Source: Solidesulfovibrio sp.
GTDB lineage: Bacteria > Desulfobacterota > Desulfovibrionia > Desulfovibrionales > Desulfovibrionaceae
Length of the DNA stretch: 64,000 nt
Direction of reading: 5' to 3'
Assembly (NCBI RefSeq): GCF_038562415.1
Contig: NZ_JBCFBA010000001.1
Span: 620,001-684,000, forward strand
This document shows, one piece after another, positions 49,664 through 59,188 of the stretch (position 1 is the stretch's first letter; each line of letters starts with the position of its first letter). A model generated the notes under the pieces. The model saw only the letters and a list, made by a program, of their open reading frames with translations. It made no database searches and was not told the DNA's origin. A program made the translations under genes and the position numbers.

Positions 49664-50137
49664 TTACGCCAGAAGCGGCGCGGCGATGGCCCGCAGCACG
49701 CGCACGGCCTCGACCGGGGACAGGCGCACCATGACCCCGCGCTGGCCGGCGTTGATGATGACGTAGGGCTCGGCCAGGGCCGCTTCCTCCAGGGCCGTGG
49801 GCACGGCCTTGCGCTGGCCGAAGGGGCTGATGCCGCCGACGTGGTAGCCGGTGGCCTTTTCGGCCTCGGCCGGGGGCAGCATGGCCGCCGCCTTGCCCCC
49901 AAACGCGGCGGCCAGGCGCTTCATGGACAGCTCGCCGCCCGAGGGGATCACGGCGCAGGCGGGCTTGCCGTCGACGCGCACCATGAGCGTCTTGAGCACC
50001 CGGGCGGGGGGCTCGCCGATGGCCCGGGCGGCGTGCAGGCCGATATGGTCCGCGTCGGCATCGTAGGCGTATTCGAGCACGGTGAAGGCGACGCCGGCCC
50101 TTTCCAGGGCCGTCGTCGCCCGGGTGGTCTTGGCCAT
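49664..50137 (-). CDS. YbaK/EbsC-type Cys-tRNA(Pro) deacylase-like protein
   Basis: 157 aa. INS/YbaK fold: ALERAGVAFTVLEY at the N-terminus, RVLKTLMVRVDGKPACAVIP, the conserved GGISPFGQRKAVPT block and IINAGQRGVMVRLSP. YbaK hydrolyses Cys-tRNA(Pro) made in error by ProRS. Start at 50137 behind AAAGGA. Divergent from dapA, with 237 bases for both promoters. Confidence 0.9.
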   Translation of the reverse strand: MAKTTRATTALERAGVAFTVLEYAYDADADHIGLHAARAIGEPPARVLKTLMVRVDGKPACAVIPSGGELSMKRLAAAFGGKAAAMLPPAEAEKATGYHVGGISPFGQRKAVPTALEEAALAEPYVIINAGQRGVMVRLSPVEAVRVLRAIAAPLLA

Positions 50138-50374
50138 AGGGGGCGGTCCTTTGGCTGGGGCGACCGCTCCGGCCGGCCCCACACCTTGCGAGGCGGCAAG
50201 GGTAGCCCATCGTCCGGGGCCGGGCAAGAGCGGCCCCGGGCCGCCCTCCGGGCCGGGATGGCGTTGAACGATCTTGTTCCATTGATTTTTTTAGAGGTTA
50301 ACGCGCATCGCACTTGCCTGGCGGGCAAAAACATTCTAGTCAATGGCGGGGTTTATTCTTCCAAGGAGGTCCTT

Positions 50375-51253
50375 ATGGAGTTTCGAGGCGCAATCACGGC
50401 ACTGGTGACGCCCTTTCGAAACGGTGAGGTTGATGAGGAAGCCTACCGCGCCCTCATCGAATGGCAGATCGAACAGGGCATCCACGGGCTCGTCCCCTGC
50501 GGCACCACGGGCGAATCGGCCACGCTCTCCCACAGCGAACACAAACGGGTCATCCGTATCTGCGTGGACCAGGTGAAAGGCCGCGTGCCCGTCCTGGCCG
50601 GGGCCGGCTCGAACAACACCCGCGAGGCCATCGACCTGACCCGGGACGCCAAGGACGCCAAGGCCGACGGCGCGCTTCTGATCACTCCCTATTACAACAA
50701 ACCGACCCAGGCCGGACTGATCGCCCATTTCAAGGCCATCGGCGAACGGGTGGACCTGCCGTTTATCGTCTACAACGTGCCGAGCCGCACGGCCGTCAAC
50801 CTCCTGCCCGAGACCCTGGCCGTCCTGAAAAAGGAGATTCCGCAGGTCATCGGCGTCAAGGAGGCCACGGGCGACCTCAACCAGGTATCGCGCGTGCTGG
50901 AATTTTGCGGCCAGGACTTCCAGGTGCTTTCCGGCGACGACTTCACGGCCCTGCCCACCATCACCATCGGCGGGCGCGGCGTGATTTCGGTGGTCTCCAA
51001 CTTCGTGCCGGACAAGATGTCGGCCATGTGCGAGGCGGCCCTGGCCGGCGACCTGGCCAAGGCCAAGGCGCTGCACTACTTCATGAGCCCGCTGTACCGG
51101 GCGGCGTTCCTCGAAACCAACCCGGCCCCGGCCAAGGAAGCGCTGGCCCTGATGGGCCGCTTCCCCTTCGAGGTGCGCCTGCCCATGGTGCCCCTGTCCC
51201 CGGCCAACCGGGAAAAGCTCAAGGCCGCCCTGACCGAGGCCGGCCTGCTGTAG
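50375..51253 (+). CDS. dapA: 4-hydroxy-tetrahydrodipicolinate synthase
   Basis: 292 aa, condenses pyruvate with aspartate semialdehyde in lysine/diaminopimelate synthesis. Schiff-base Lys162 in GVKEATG, catalytic Tyr133 (IVYNVPSRTA), and the substrate loop CGTTGESATLS. Length canonical. A near-perfect AAGGAGGT is 8 bases before the ATG. AT-rich bases (TGATTTTTTTAGA) just upstream mark the promoter region. The gene ends at a clear terminator at 51277. Confidence 0.97.
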   Translation: MEFRGAITALVTPFRNGEVDEEAYRALIEWQIEQGIHGLVPCGTTGESATLSHSEHKRVIRICVDQVKGRVPVLAGAGSNNTREAIDLTRDAKDAKADGALLITPYYNKPTQAGLIAHFKAIGERVDLPFIVYNVPSRTAVNLLPETLAVLKKEIPQVIGVKEATGDLNQVSRVLEFCGQDFQVLSGDDFTALPTITIGGRGVISVVSNFVPDKMSAMCEAALAGDLAKAKALHYFMSPLYRAAFLETNPAPAKEALALMGRFPFEVRLPMVPLSPANREKLKAALTEAGLL

Positions 51254-51276
51254 GGCCACAACCTTCCGGACCTGCC

Positions 51277-51304
51277 ACGGGCCTTCCTCGGAAGGCCCGT
51301 TTTG
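51277..51304 (+). terminator. Rho-independent terminator of dapA
   Basis: Perfect 11-bp stem ACGGGCCTTCC/GGAAGGCCCGT with a TC loop (or 10 bp with CTCG), followed by TTTG. It ends 12 bases before the next start codon, so the ABC ATPase gene must use a promoter hidden inside or over this hairpin. Confidence 0.88.
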
Positions 51305-51316
51305 CGTTGCGAACCC

Positions 51317-52822
51317 ATGCACGAAAAACCCCTGCGCATCACGCTCTCCCATGCCGGCGTCAGCCTCGGCGGCCGGCCGGTTCTGGCCGACATTTCCCTG
51401 ACCCTCGCCCCGGGCGAGGCCTGGCTTGTGCTTGGCGGCAACGGCTCGGGCAAGTCGACGCTCCTGCGCCTGTTGCGCGGCGACATCTGGCCCGACGACG
51501 ACGGCCGGGGGGAGCGCCTCTACCGGCTCGGCGACGGGCCGGGCCGGGCCTCGCCCATCGGCGTGCGGCAGCGCTTCGGCATCGTCTCCCCGGAGATCCA
51601 GCGGGCGACCAAGCGGCTGTGCGCCCACCTGCCGGCCCGCACGGTCATCCTGGCCGGCATGCGCGACGCCGTCTACGTCCAGGGCGGCCCCCGCCCGGCG
51701 GAACTGGCCATGCTGGAGGCGGTCTCCCGGCGGCTGGCCATCGGCCACCTGCTGGACACCGACGTCGCCGCCCTGTCCAACGGCCAGCTGCGGGCGGTGC
51801 TTTTGGCCCGGGCCCTGGCCACCCGGCCGCTGGTGCTTTTCCTGGACGAATTCCTCGACGGCCTGGACGACGCGGCCCGGGAAACGGCCGGCCAGGCCGT
51901 GGCGCAGGCGGCGGCCGACGGCGCGGCCGTCGTGCTGACCAGCCACCAGGGGGCCGCGCCGCCGTCCGGGCCGGCCAAGGGGATCACCCTCGCCGGCGGC
52001 AGGATCATCGACAGCGGCGAGGCGGCGGCCGTGCTCGCCCGCTACCGCCGGGCCATGGACGGCCCGTCGCGGGACGTGGCCGCCGGCCCGGCCACGACCC
52101 TCCCCGAGGCCTCGGAAGCGACGGACGCGGGCGGCCTGCCCCTGGTGGTGCTGGAAGGGGCCACGGTCTACCTGGAACGCCGGCCCATCCTCAGGGACAT
52201 CGACCTGACCGTGCGCCCGGGCGGGCACCTGGCCGTGTTCGGGGCCAACGGCGCGGGCAAGTCCACGCTTTTGAAGCTCATCGCCGGGGAGCTCCATCCG
52301 GCCCTGGGCGGCCGGGCCTTGCGGCCGGGGCTGGCCGCGCCGGAAGGTTTCACCGACCTGCGCGACATCCGCCGGCGCATCGGCCTGGTCTCCTTCGAAC
52401 TGGAGGCCGACTACGACAAGGAGTTGTCCGCCCTGGACCTGGTGACGTCGGGCATCGCGGCCACCATCGGCATCTACGCGGAACCGTCGGCCAGGGATCT
52501 GGCGGCGGCCCGGCGCTGGATGGAGTTTTTCGGCGTGGCCGACCTGGCCGGGCGCAGGCTCGGCCGGCTGTCGGCCGGCCAGACGCGGCGGCTGTTTTTG
52601 GCCCGGGCCATGGTCGGCGAGCCGCGATTGCTGCTGCTCGACGAGCCCTTTTCCGGCCTCGACGGCCCGTCGCGCCGCCGGGCCATGGCGGCCGTGTCGG
52701 CGGCGGCCCGCAGCGGGGTCACGGTCATCGCCGCCGTGCACCGCCCGGGCGACGTCATCCCGGAAATCCAGACCGTCTACCGGCTGGAGGCAGGCCGCTT
52801 GCGGTCCCTCGGCGAGACCTAG
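51317..52822 (+). CDS. ModF-like ABC ATPase with two nucleotide-binding domains
   Basis: 501 aa. Two ABC domains in one chain: Walker A GGNGSGKST near residue 43 and GANGAGKST near 310, with Walker B LVLFLDEF and LLLLDEPFSGLDG. The first domain has a shortened signature (LSNGQ), the second LSAGQ. There is no membrane domain. This is the layout of ModF, a molybdate-transport-associated ATPase, but no modABC genes are adjacent, so the transported solute (if any) is not known. The start ATG at 51317 lacks a good ribosome site and lies right after the dapA terminator. Confidence 0.85.
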   Translation: MHEKPLRITLSHAGVSLGGRPVLADISLTLAPGEAWLVLGGNGSGKSTLLRLLRGDIWPDDDGRGERLYRLGDGPGRASPIGVRQRFGIVSPEIQRATKRLCAHLPARTVILAGMRDAVYVQGGPRPAELAMLEAVSRRLAIGHLLDTDVAALSNGQLRAVLLARALATRPLVLFLDEFLDGLDDAARETAGQAVAQAAADGAAVVLTSHQGAAPPSGPAKGITLAGGRIIDSGEAAAVLARYRRAMDGPSRDVAAGPATTLPEASEATDAGGLPLVVLEGATVYLERRPILRDIDLTVRPGGHLAVFGANGAGKSTLLKLIAGELHPALGGRALRPGLAAPEGFTDLRDIRRRIGLVSFELEADYDKELSALDLVTSGIAATIGIYAEPSARDLAAARRWMEFFGVADLAGRRLGRLSAGQTRRLFLARAMVGEPRLLLLDEPFSGLDGPSRRRAMAAVSAAARSGVTVIAAVHRPGDVIPEIQTVYRLEAGRLRSLGET

Positions 52823-54024
52823 GCGCGTCCCTTTCCCTTCGGCGGCGGCGCCTTGGCCGGGGTGACCACGATGACGTTGCCGACGATTTTGGCATTGGGC
52901 ACGATGACCGTATCACCGGCTTCGGACTCGATGACGGTATTGCAGATGTCGATGGCCACGACCTGGCCGGCCGCGCCGGCCGTCCCTGGGACGCTCACCG
53001 TGTCGCCGACGCGGAAGTAGCGGAACACGAGCAGCATCACGCCCGCGGCGAAATTGGACAGCGTGTCCTTGAGCGCCAGGCTCACGGCCAGGCCGGCCAC
53101 GCCGAACAGGGCCAGAAGCGAGCCGGTGTTGAAGCCCAACTGCCCCAGGGCGGCGATGCACACGACGAGCGCCAACCCCCAGCGGGCCAGGCTGGCCACG
53201 AACGAGACGATCTCCGGGGCGATGTCGCTCCCGTGCATGATCCGGGCCAGCAAGGCCGTCAGCCGGCCAACGGCCCAGAGGCCGACCACGAGCAGGATGA
53301 GTCCCGAAACGAGCCGGCCGCCCAGGGCCAAGGCCCAGGGCACGATCTGATCGGCGAAAAACGTCTGGCCGCCCACGGCGACCCGCGTGCGCTCCCCCAC
53401 CTTGTCCAGGCCCACGGGAATGGCGGCATTGTCCGCAAGCGCCCCGGCGGCCTTGTCCGGGGCGGCGGCGGGCGGCGTTTCCGGCTTTGGCGCCACGGCC
53501 GCCGGGACCGGAGCCACGGTGGCCGGGGTGTTCGCCGTCCGGGACGCGGCGGACGCCGGAACGGACGGCGCGGCGGCGGGAGGGGATTTGGCCGGCTGCT
53601 CCGCCAAATCGTGTTCCTTGAGGCCTCCGGCCGGGGGTGGGGTGGCTTGGGGCGCCTTCTCGGGCCGCAGTTCGATGCCTTGGGGCTTGGCCGGGGTCGC
53701 GGCCGCCGGTGCGGCGGGTTCCTCGGGCGCGGCCGGCCCGGCCTGTCCCGGCGCGGGGATGACGATGGCCTTGCCGATCTGCAGGGAGCCGGGATGCAGC
53801 CCCGGATTGGCCTTGAGGATGGCCGCCGCCGGCACCTTGAAGCGCAGGGCCAGGACATTGATGGTGTCCCCGGACTTGATCACGTACCTGGTCGGGGCCG
53901 CGGCCAGCACGATGACCGGGGCGGGCTCGTTCGTGCGGGAAAAGCACGGGCCGGTGTCGGCAATGAACAAGCCAAGGACAAGCAATAGCACGATCGTGCC
54001 CACTCTCGCCGCATCACCACCCAT
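52819..54024 (-). CDS. MscS-type mechanosensitive channel with N-terminal LysM domain
   Basis: 401 aa. An N-terminal hydrophobic segment (residues about 10-25; signal or anchor) is followed by a LysM domain (about 46-90, RYVIKSGDTINVLALRFKV), a long Pro/Ala linker (about 95-210), and an MscS pore module with TM segments from about 235, the pore-lining helix VAGLAVSLALKDTLSNFAAG, and a beta domain at the end (FRVGDTVSV). The LysM would bind peptidoglycan on the periplasmic side. The start at 54024 has GGAGG six bases before; an earlier GTG overlaps that site. The stop shares CTAG with the convergent gene. Confidence 0.85.
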   Translation of the reverse strand: MGGDAARVGTIVLLLVLGLFIADTGPCFSRTNEPAPVIVLAAAPTRYVIKSGDTINVLALRFKVPAAAILKANPGLHPGSLQIGKAIVIPAPGQAGPAAPEEPAAPAAATPAKPQGIELRPEKAPQATPPPAGGLKEHDLAEQPAKSPPAAAPSVPASAASRTANTPATVAPVPAAVAPKPETPPAAAPDKAAGALADNAAIPVGLDKVGERTRVAVGGQTFFADQIVPWALALGGRLVSGLILLVVGLWAVGRLTALLARIMHGSDIAPEIVSFVASLARWGLALVVCIAALGQLGFNTGSLLALFGVAGLAVSLALKDTLSNFAAGVMLLVFRYFRVGDTVSVPGTAGAAGQVVAIDICNTVIESEAGDTVIVPNAKIVGNVIVVTPAKAPPPKGKGRA

Positions 54025-54156
54025 CGCCACCTCCCCGTTGCCGCGAATGGTACACCAACGCCCGTGCCCGGATCACATTCGCCCAAAAGCTAGCATACGG
54101 GCCGGCGCATCGCCAAGCCCCCGATTGCGTGACGTTTTCGTTTCGCCGAGCCGCCC

Positions 54157-54750
54157 CTAGGCCCGACGCCTGGCCAGCAGCACGCCCGAACCGATGGGCA
54201 CGACCACCCCGTCGAGGCGGGCATCGCCCAGGATCGCCTCCACCACGCCGGGAATCTCGTGGGCGTGGCTGATGACGTTGTCGGCGGTCAGTATCCCGCC
54301 GGGCACGAGCCGGTCCGTGACGCACCGGGCGCAGGCCAGCAGCACGTCGCGGTTGGCGTCGATGAAGGCGAAGGCCAGGGAGTCCATGGCGGCGAGCGCT
54401 TCCAGGGCGTCGCCGCGCACCAGGCGCACCACGTCGGCGGTGCCGGTGCGACCCAGGGTCTCCTCGGCCAGCACCAGCTTGTCCGGGTCGCGGTCGATGC
54501 TGGCCAGGACCCCGCCCCGGGCGCGGCAGGCCAGGGACAGCCACAGGGCGGAATAGCCGGCGCTGGTGCCCACCTCCACCAGGTCCCCGGCCGGGGCCGA
54601 GGCGGCCAGGAGGGCCAGGAACCGCCCGGTATCCGGGGAAACCTGGCGCAGGCGCCGGGCATGGGGCGTGCCGTCGACGCGGTCGGCGGCGTCGACGGCC
54701 TCCAGTTCGCGCATGCGCGCGGCCATGGTCTCGGAAATAGCCTCGAACAC
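54157..54750 (-). CDS. SAM-dependent O-methyltransferase
   Basis: 197 aa class I methyltransferase of the O-methyltransferase family 3 type (caffeoyl-CoA/catechol OMT-like). AdoMet motif I LVEVGTSAGYSALWL, then SIDRDPDKL, GDALEAL and AFIDANRD. Substrate unknown. The start is a GTG at 54750 with GGGAGGTGG before it, 13 bases after the FliL-like gene stop, so the two are co-transcribed. The C-terminus is short and ends in basic residues. Confidence 0.85.
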   Translation of the reverse strand: MFEAISETMAARMRELEAVDAADRVDGTPHARRLRQVSPDTGRFLALLAASAPAGDLVEVGTSAGYSALWLSLACRARGGVLASIDRDPDKLVLAEETLGRTGTADVVRLVRGDALEALAAMDSLAFAFIDANRDVLLACARCVTDRLVPGGILTADNVISHAHEIPGVVEAILGDARLDGVVVPIGSGVLLARRRA

Positions 54751-54763
54751 GGCACCACCTCCC

Positions 54764-55219
54764 TTATTGAAAGACGAATTCCTGGAAGTAGATGTTCTTC
54801 ACCTTGCCCGGGCCGGCGTACTTGTCGAACAGGTCGAGCAGTTCCTTGCGCAGGGCCATCTTGCCGGCGTTGGTCAGGAGGTCCTCGGCCAGCTTGGCGG
54901 ACAGCGTGAAGACCAGGTCCTGGCGGGCGTCGGGCAGCGTGATGCGCTCGGCCGCGGCGTTGTCCTCGCATTCGACGCGCAGGGCCAGGCGCAAAAAGCG
55001 GTAGCCCTTGTTGCTGAGGATGTTGACGGTCAGCGGCCCGATGACGATGGCCCCGTTTTCGGGTTTGCCGGCGTCTTTCTTGTCGCCCTTCTTCTCGCTT
55101 TTTTTGGCATCGCCGCCGTGGCCGCCTTCCGAGGAGGCCAGGCCGGCCGGCAGGTGCGGCGTGGCGAGGACAAAGGCCAGGAGCATGAGGCCGATTTTCA
55201 CCCAATGCGACGGGAGCAT
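54764..55219 (-). CDS. FliL-like flagellar basal-body-associated protein
   Basis: 151 aa. One N-terminal membrane segment (about 8-26), a Lys/Glu/Gly-rich spacer (30-55), and a FliL-type periplasmic domain (VIGPLTVNILSNKGYRFLRLAL ... LLDLFDKYAGPGKVKNIYFQEFVFQ). FliL sits with the stator units and supports torque or surface sensing. No other flagellar genes are nearby, so this may be a FliL paralog with another job. CGGAG precedes the ATG. Confidence 0.75.
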   Translation of the reverse strand: MLPSHWVKIGLMLLAFVLATPHLPAGLASSEGGHGGDAKKSEKKGDKKDAGKPENGAIVIGPLTVNILSNKGYRFLRLALRVECEDNAAAERITLPDARQDLVFTLSAKLAEDLLTNAGKMALRKELLDLFDKYAGPGKVKNIYFQEFVFQ

Positions 55220-55248
55220 GGCGTTTTTCTCCGTTGCCCGCCGTGGCC

Positions 55249-57420
55249 TCAGCGCCCGGCCTTGGCCAGGCGGCGGCGGGCGTGCAGGATGGGCTCGGTG
55301 TAGCCGTTTGGCTGCTCGCGGCCCTCGAAAATGAGCGCGCGGGCGGCGGCGAAGGCCTGGCTGGCCTCGAAATCCGGGGCCATGGGCCGGTAGGCCGGGT
55401 CCAGGGCGTTTTGCCGGTCCACCACGGCGGCCATGCGCCGCAGGACGTCGCCGACCTGCTCCGCGTCGCACAGGCCGTGGCGCAGCCAGTTGGCGATGTG
55501 CTGGCTGGAGATGCGCAGCGTCGCCCGGTCCTCCATGAGGCCCACGTCGGCCAGGTCCGGCACCTTGGAGCAGCCGATGCCCTGGTCCACCCAGCGCGAG
55601 ACGTAGCCGAGGATGCTCTGGGCGTTGGTTTCCAGTTCCCGGGTCACCTCCTCGGCCGTGGGGCGTTTTTCCCCCAAAAGCGGCAGGGTCAGCAGGGTAT
55701 CGCGGTCGGCGGGCTTGCGGGCAGCCAGTTCGCGCTGGCGGTCGAAGACGTCCACGGCGTGGTAGTGCATGGCGTGCAGGGTCGCGGCCGTGGGCGACGG
55801 CACCCAGGCGCAGTTGGCCCCGGCCCGGGGATGTTCGATCTTGGTGGCCACCATCTCGGCCATCCTGTCCGGCTTGGCCCACATGCCCTTGCCGATCTGC
55901 GCCCGGCCGCAAAAGCCGCAGGCCAAGCCCACGTCGACGTTGCCGTCCTCGTAGGCGGCCATCCAGGGCTCGGCCCGCATGGCGCCCTTGGCCACCACCG
56001 GCCCGGCCTCCATGACGGTGTGGATCTCGTCGCCGGTGCGGTCGAGGAAGCCGGTGTTGATGAAGACGATGCGCGCCTTGGCCGCGCGCACGCATTCCTT
56101 GAGATTGAGGGAGGTGCGCCGCTCCTCGTCCATGACGCCGATCTTGAGGGTATTGCGAGCCAGGCCCAGGGCGTCCTCGACCCGGTCGAACAGTTCGCAG
56201 GCGAAGGCGACCTCGTCCGGGCCGTGCATCTTGGGCTTGACGATGTAGATGCCGCCGGACCGGCTGTTGCGCAGCGGGCCGCGCCCGTGGAGGTCGTGGA
56301 GGCCCGCGGCGGCCGTGACCAGGGCGTCGAGCATGCCCTCGGGGATTTCCCGGCCCGAGGCGTCGCGGACGGCGTCGGTGGTCATGAGATGCCCGACGTT
56401 GCGCACGAACAGCAGGCTGCGCCCGGGCAGGATCAGTTCGCCGCCGCCGGGCGCGGCGTACCAGCGGTCGGGTGCCAGGCCCCGCTCCACGACCTTGCCG
56501 CCCTTTTCGAAGGAGGCGCGCAGGTCGCCGCGAAAAAGTCCCAGCAGGTTGCGGTAGGCAAGCCCCTTGTCCGGGCCGTCCACCACGGCCACGGAATCCT
56601 CGCAGTCGAGGATGGTGGTCACGGCGGCTTCGAGCAGCACGTCCCGCAGGCCCGAGGGGCTGGCCGCGCCCACGGGGTGCTTGCGGTCGAAGCACAATTC
56701 GATGTGCAGGCCGTTTTGGCGCAGCAGCACGGAGGCGGGCGCCTCGGGCGCGCCGGTGTGGCCGGCGAAATGTTCCGGCCGGGCCAGGCCGGTGGTCTGG
56801 CCGCCGGCGAAGGTGACGGCCAGGGCGCCGTCCACGACGGCATAGGCGGCCGCGTCGGCGTGGCGGCCGTAGGCCAGTGGCACGGCCATGTCCAGAAAGC
56901 TCGCGGCATAGGCCACCACGGCGGCGCCCCGGGCCGGGTTGTAGCCGGGCAGTTTGACCGCCTCGCCGGTCTCGGGGATGACGTCCGTGCCGTAGAGGGC
57001 GTCGTAGAGGCTGCCGAAACGGGCGTTGGCGGCGTTTATGGCGTAGCGGGCGTTGGTTATGGGCACGACGAGCTGGGGTCCGGGGATGGCGGCGATTTCC
57101 GGGTCCACGCCCTCGGTTTCGATGGCGAAGTCCGGGCCTTCGGGCAGCAGGTAGCCGATGCCGGCCAGGAAGCAGCGGTAGGCTTCGGGGTCGTGGGGCT
57201 GGCCGGCCCTTTCCTTGTGCCAGACGTCGATGGCGGCCTGCATGGCGTCGCGCTTGGCCAAAAGCTCCCGGTTCTTGGGGCCGAGGTCGGCGACGATGGC
57301 GGCAAGGGCGGCAAAGAAGGCTTCGGGCGATATGCCGGTTTCGGGGAGGATTTCCCGGGCGATGACGTCGTGGAGGGTTTTCTCGACGGACAGTCCGGAG
57401 ACGGCGATACGGTCGGACAT
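55249..57420 (-). CDS. glcB: Malate synthase G
   Basis: 723 aa, the same length as E. coli malate synthase G. Condenses glyoxylate with acetyl-CoA to malate. Family landmarks: [73 protein letters not shown] and [13 protein letters not shown] at the end. AAGGAG precedes the ATG. Aceae-type isocitrate lyase is not in the window, so it more likely consumes glyoxylate from glycolate or purine routes. FliL-like and methyltransferase genes follow on the same strand after 29 bases. Confidence 0.95.
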   Translation of the reverse strand: MSDRIAVSGLSVEKTLHDVIAREILPETGISPEAFFAALAAIVADLGPKNRELLAKRDAMQAAIDVWHKERAGQPHDPEAYRCFLAGIGYLLPEGPDFAIETEGVDPEIAAIPGPQLVVPITNARYAINAANARFGSLYDALYGTDVIPETGEAVKLPGYNPARGAAVVAYAASFLDMAVPLAYGRHADAAAYAVVDGALAVTFAGGQTTGLARPEHFAGHTGAPEAPASVLLRQNGLHIELCFDRKHPVGAASPSGLRDVLLEAAVTTILDCEDSVAVVDGPDKGLAYRNLLGLFRGDLRASFEKGGKVVERGLAPDRWYAAPGGGELILPGRSLLFVRNVGHLMTTDAVRDASGREIPEGMLDALVTAAAGLHDLHGRGPLRNSRSGGIYIVKPKMHGPDEVAFACELFDRVEDALGLARNTLKIGVMDEERRTSLNLKECVRAAKARIVFINTGFLDRTGDEIHTVMEAGPVVAKGAMRAEPWMAAYEDGNVDVGLACGFCGRAQIGKGMWAKPDRMAEMVATKIEHPRAGANCAWVPSPTAATLHAMHYHAVDVFDRQRELAARKPADRDTLLTLPLLGEKRPTAEEVTRELETNAQSILGYVSRWVDQGIGCSKVPDLADVGLMEDRATLRISSQHIANWLRHGLCDAEQVGDVLRRMAAVVDRQNALDPAYRPMAPDFEASQAFAAARALIFEGREQPNGYTEPILHARRRLAKAGR

Positions 57421-57596
57421 GGCGGCGCTCCTTGCTGCTGCGGCCGGTGGCGAGGCCCGGATCGGGCAACGTGGCGGCAGTGTACGGGATTTGGCGGCAC
57501 GCGCAAAGGGGAAGCAAGGGGGAACCGCGTTCATGGACCCGGTTTCGGGCCGGGTTCATGGGGCGTTCAGGTTGGCCGGGGGCCGTCAGCGCTTAG

Positions 57597-58154
57597 TCAG
57601 GCCACGGCATCATTGTGCGCCAGTTGCTGGGCCAAGAATGCGGCGTGCGCTTTCTGAAGCTGTTCGATCTCCGCATAGCGCGGATCCCTTCGCATCGCTT
57701 CATAATCGATTGTCACTTGTGGTTGAGGCACCGCATCAAAAGCGCTCTGCGACATCGCTGTTTGCGCCATGACGATCGAACCATTGACAGCCTCGGCAAT
57801 ATGCTCCGCACGCGCCTGTGCGAGCATAGGGCCGCTTGACACACCTGCGCGCATGTCAGCTGCTTTGATGGCGTCCGAACAAGGCCCGGCCATGGAATTC
57901 GATGTCGTGACAAATCCATGATTGTCTATTTCAGCGACCACCTTTCCATTCACGACAATGCTGGCGTATTTCGAATAAGTTGGATTTCTAGAAATTTCAG
58001 GCAACTGTGAATAATCATTTTCAAGCATCTCTTTTTTTGCCGCCATCATCCGTTGAAAGAGATCTTCCGGCGCTTCGGCAAGCGGCACAGCTTTGCATGT
58101 CGCGGAAACGGACCGAACGGAAGCCAGGTCGATGCGATAGGCGAGCTCGGGCAT
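57597..58154 (-). CDS. Unknown protein, lower GC than its neighbours
   Basis: 185 aa behind AAAGGAG. No signal peptide; helical, Ala/Gln-rich C-terminal half ending in LQKAHAAFLAQQLAHNDAVA. The middle block SKYASIVVNGKVVAEIDNHGFVTTSNS looks like a small beta domain. Its third-codon GC is visibly lower than that of glcB next to it, which suggests later arrival. It is cut off from the upstream minus-strand gene by a terminator at 58239, so it has its own promoter. Function unknown. Confidence 0.7.
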   Translation of the reverse strand: MPELAYRIDLASVRSVSATCKAVPLAEAPEDLFQRMMAAKKEMLENDYSQLPEISRNPTYSKYASIVVNGKVVAEIDNHGFVTTSNSMAGPCSDAIKAADMRAGVSSGPMLAQARAEHIAEAVNGSIVMAQTAMSQSAFDAVPQPQVTIDYEAMRRDPRYAEIEQLQKAHAAFLAQQLAHNDAVA

Positions 58155-58238
58155 GGGCAAAAAACTCCTTTCGCAGTGTTTATCCGGAAAGCCAGCAAAA
58201 TTCACACCATGCACTTCGGCCTCGCCCTTCCCGCAAGC

Positions 58239-58260
58239 AAAAAACGGCCCTGCCGGGGCC
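58239..58260 (-). terminator. Rho-independent terminator (minus strand)
   Basis: On the minus strand GGCCC-CGGCA-GGGCC followed by G and TTTTTT. It lies 150 bases after the stop of the gene at 58412-58981 and before the ATG of the gene at 57597-58154. Confidence 0.65.
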
Positions 58261-58411
58261 CCCTCGGTTGCGGTTGTCCTCGGGGTGGCCGGTAGGGCCG
58301 GGAGATCGCGAAATGGCGGCCGCATCCGGTTTGGCGGAGGGCGGGGATCGCGAACGCGACCGCCGGCAACGGGCGCGGGAGGGGTCAGGTCCCGCTTGCC
58401 CTTCTGACTCG

Positions 58412-58981
58412 TTAGGCGGCTCGGCGCTGGGACGCGCCAAGCTCGTCGCGCACAACCTCCATGGGCACAACCACGGGCTCGCGGAAGGTAAACCCCTGGC
58501 TTTCGCCCCACGCGGCCCCGTCCGCCGGACGGCCGTCGTAGAGCACGTCGGCCAGGACCAGGTAATCCGCTTCCCCTAATATCCGGTCCCAGCGCTGCAC
58601 CAGGAACGCGAACTTCTCGGGGTCGAACTCGGTCACGCCGCGCCAGGACCAGGTCCGGGAGCAGGCCTCGTCGTCGTAGCCCAGCAGGCAGACCTGGTTC
58701 TCGGGGCTCTCGAGCAGCTCGCGCTGGGTCAATTCCACGGCCGAGGTGGCGATGCGCGCCGGGTCGAGATGCACGGGCAAGCCGCCCAGGGCCGCCTCCA
58801 GGCGCGAATCCCGGGTCAGGCGCATGGCGCAGGTGTTGTTGCCGTTGGCCCGCCACCACTCCAGCGAATTGGTCTTGTAGAGGTTCTCGCCCAGCATGCA
58901 GACCCGGGCGGCGTTTTCCGCGTTTATGGGGTGCAGGGCCAGATCGCAGCAGGCGCCGGTCAGGGTGAGGGTCAGGTCCAT
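58412..58981 (-). CDS. Unknown protein under a putative sigma-54 promoter
   Basis: 189 aa, no signal peptide or membrane segment; six cysteines including a CC pair near residue 11. Segments such as TNSLEWWRANGNNTCAMRLTRD, YDDEACSRTWSWRG and ADYLVLADVLYDG look like a compact enzyme or sensor fold, but I recognise no family. AAGGAGAG precedes the ATG at 58981. A strong -24/-12 promoter lies 46-61 bases upstream on the same strand and the divergent gene encodes a sigma-54 activator, so this gene is the likely target of that activator. Confidence 0.75.
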   Translation of the reverse strand: MDLTLTLTGACCDLALHPINAENAARVCMLGENLYKTNSLEWWRANGNNTCAMRLTRDSRLEAALGGLPVHLDPARIATSAVELTQRELLESPENQVCLLGYDDEACSRTWSWRGVTEFDPEKFAFLVQRWDRILGEADYLVLADVLYDGRPADGAAWGESQGFTFREPVVVPMEVVRDELGASQRRAA

Positions 58982-59026
58982 ATCATCTCTCCTTGGGAGC
59001 GGAAGTTCGCGTTGTTTGAGAAAAAA

Positions 59027-59042
59027 AGCACTTTTCGTGCCG
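59027..59042 (-). promoter_or_regulatory. Sigma-54 (RpoN) promoter, -24/-12
   Basis: On the minus strand CGGCACG-AAAA-GTGCT: GG at 59041-59040, exactly 10 bases, then GC at 59029-59028. This matches the TGGCACG-N4-TTGCT consensus except at two positions. It lies upstream of the unknown gene ending at 58981 and within 150 bases of the activator gene start. Confidence 0.7.
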
Positions 59043-59188
59043 ATTTAAACATTCATTTATTTCAGCTTATTGCGTCTTTACCTTTGCTCGGGCGATATGC
59101 TAGGGACGACTTTTGCTTCCGCTGCTGTTGACCTTGGCCGGCCGGGCAAGCACACTGGCGACGGACCACCCTTTTCGTCGGAGACCGA

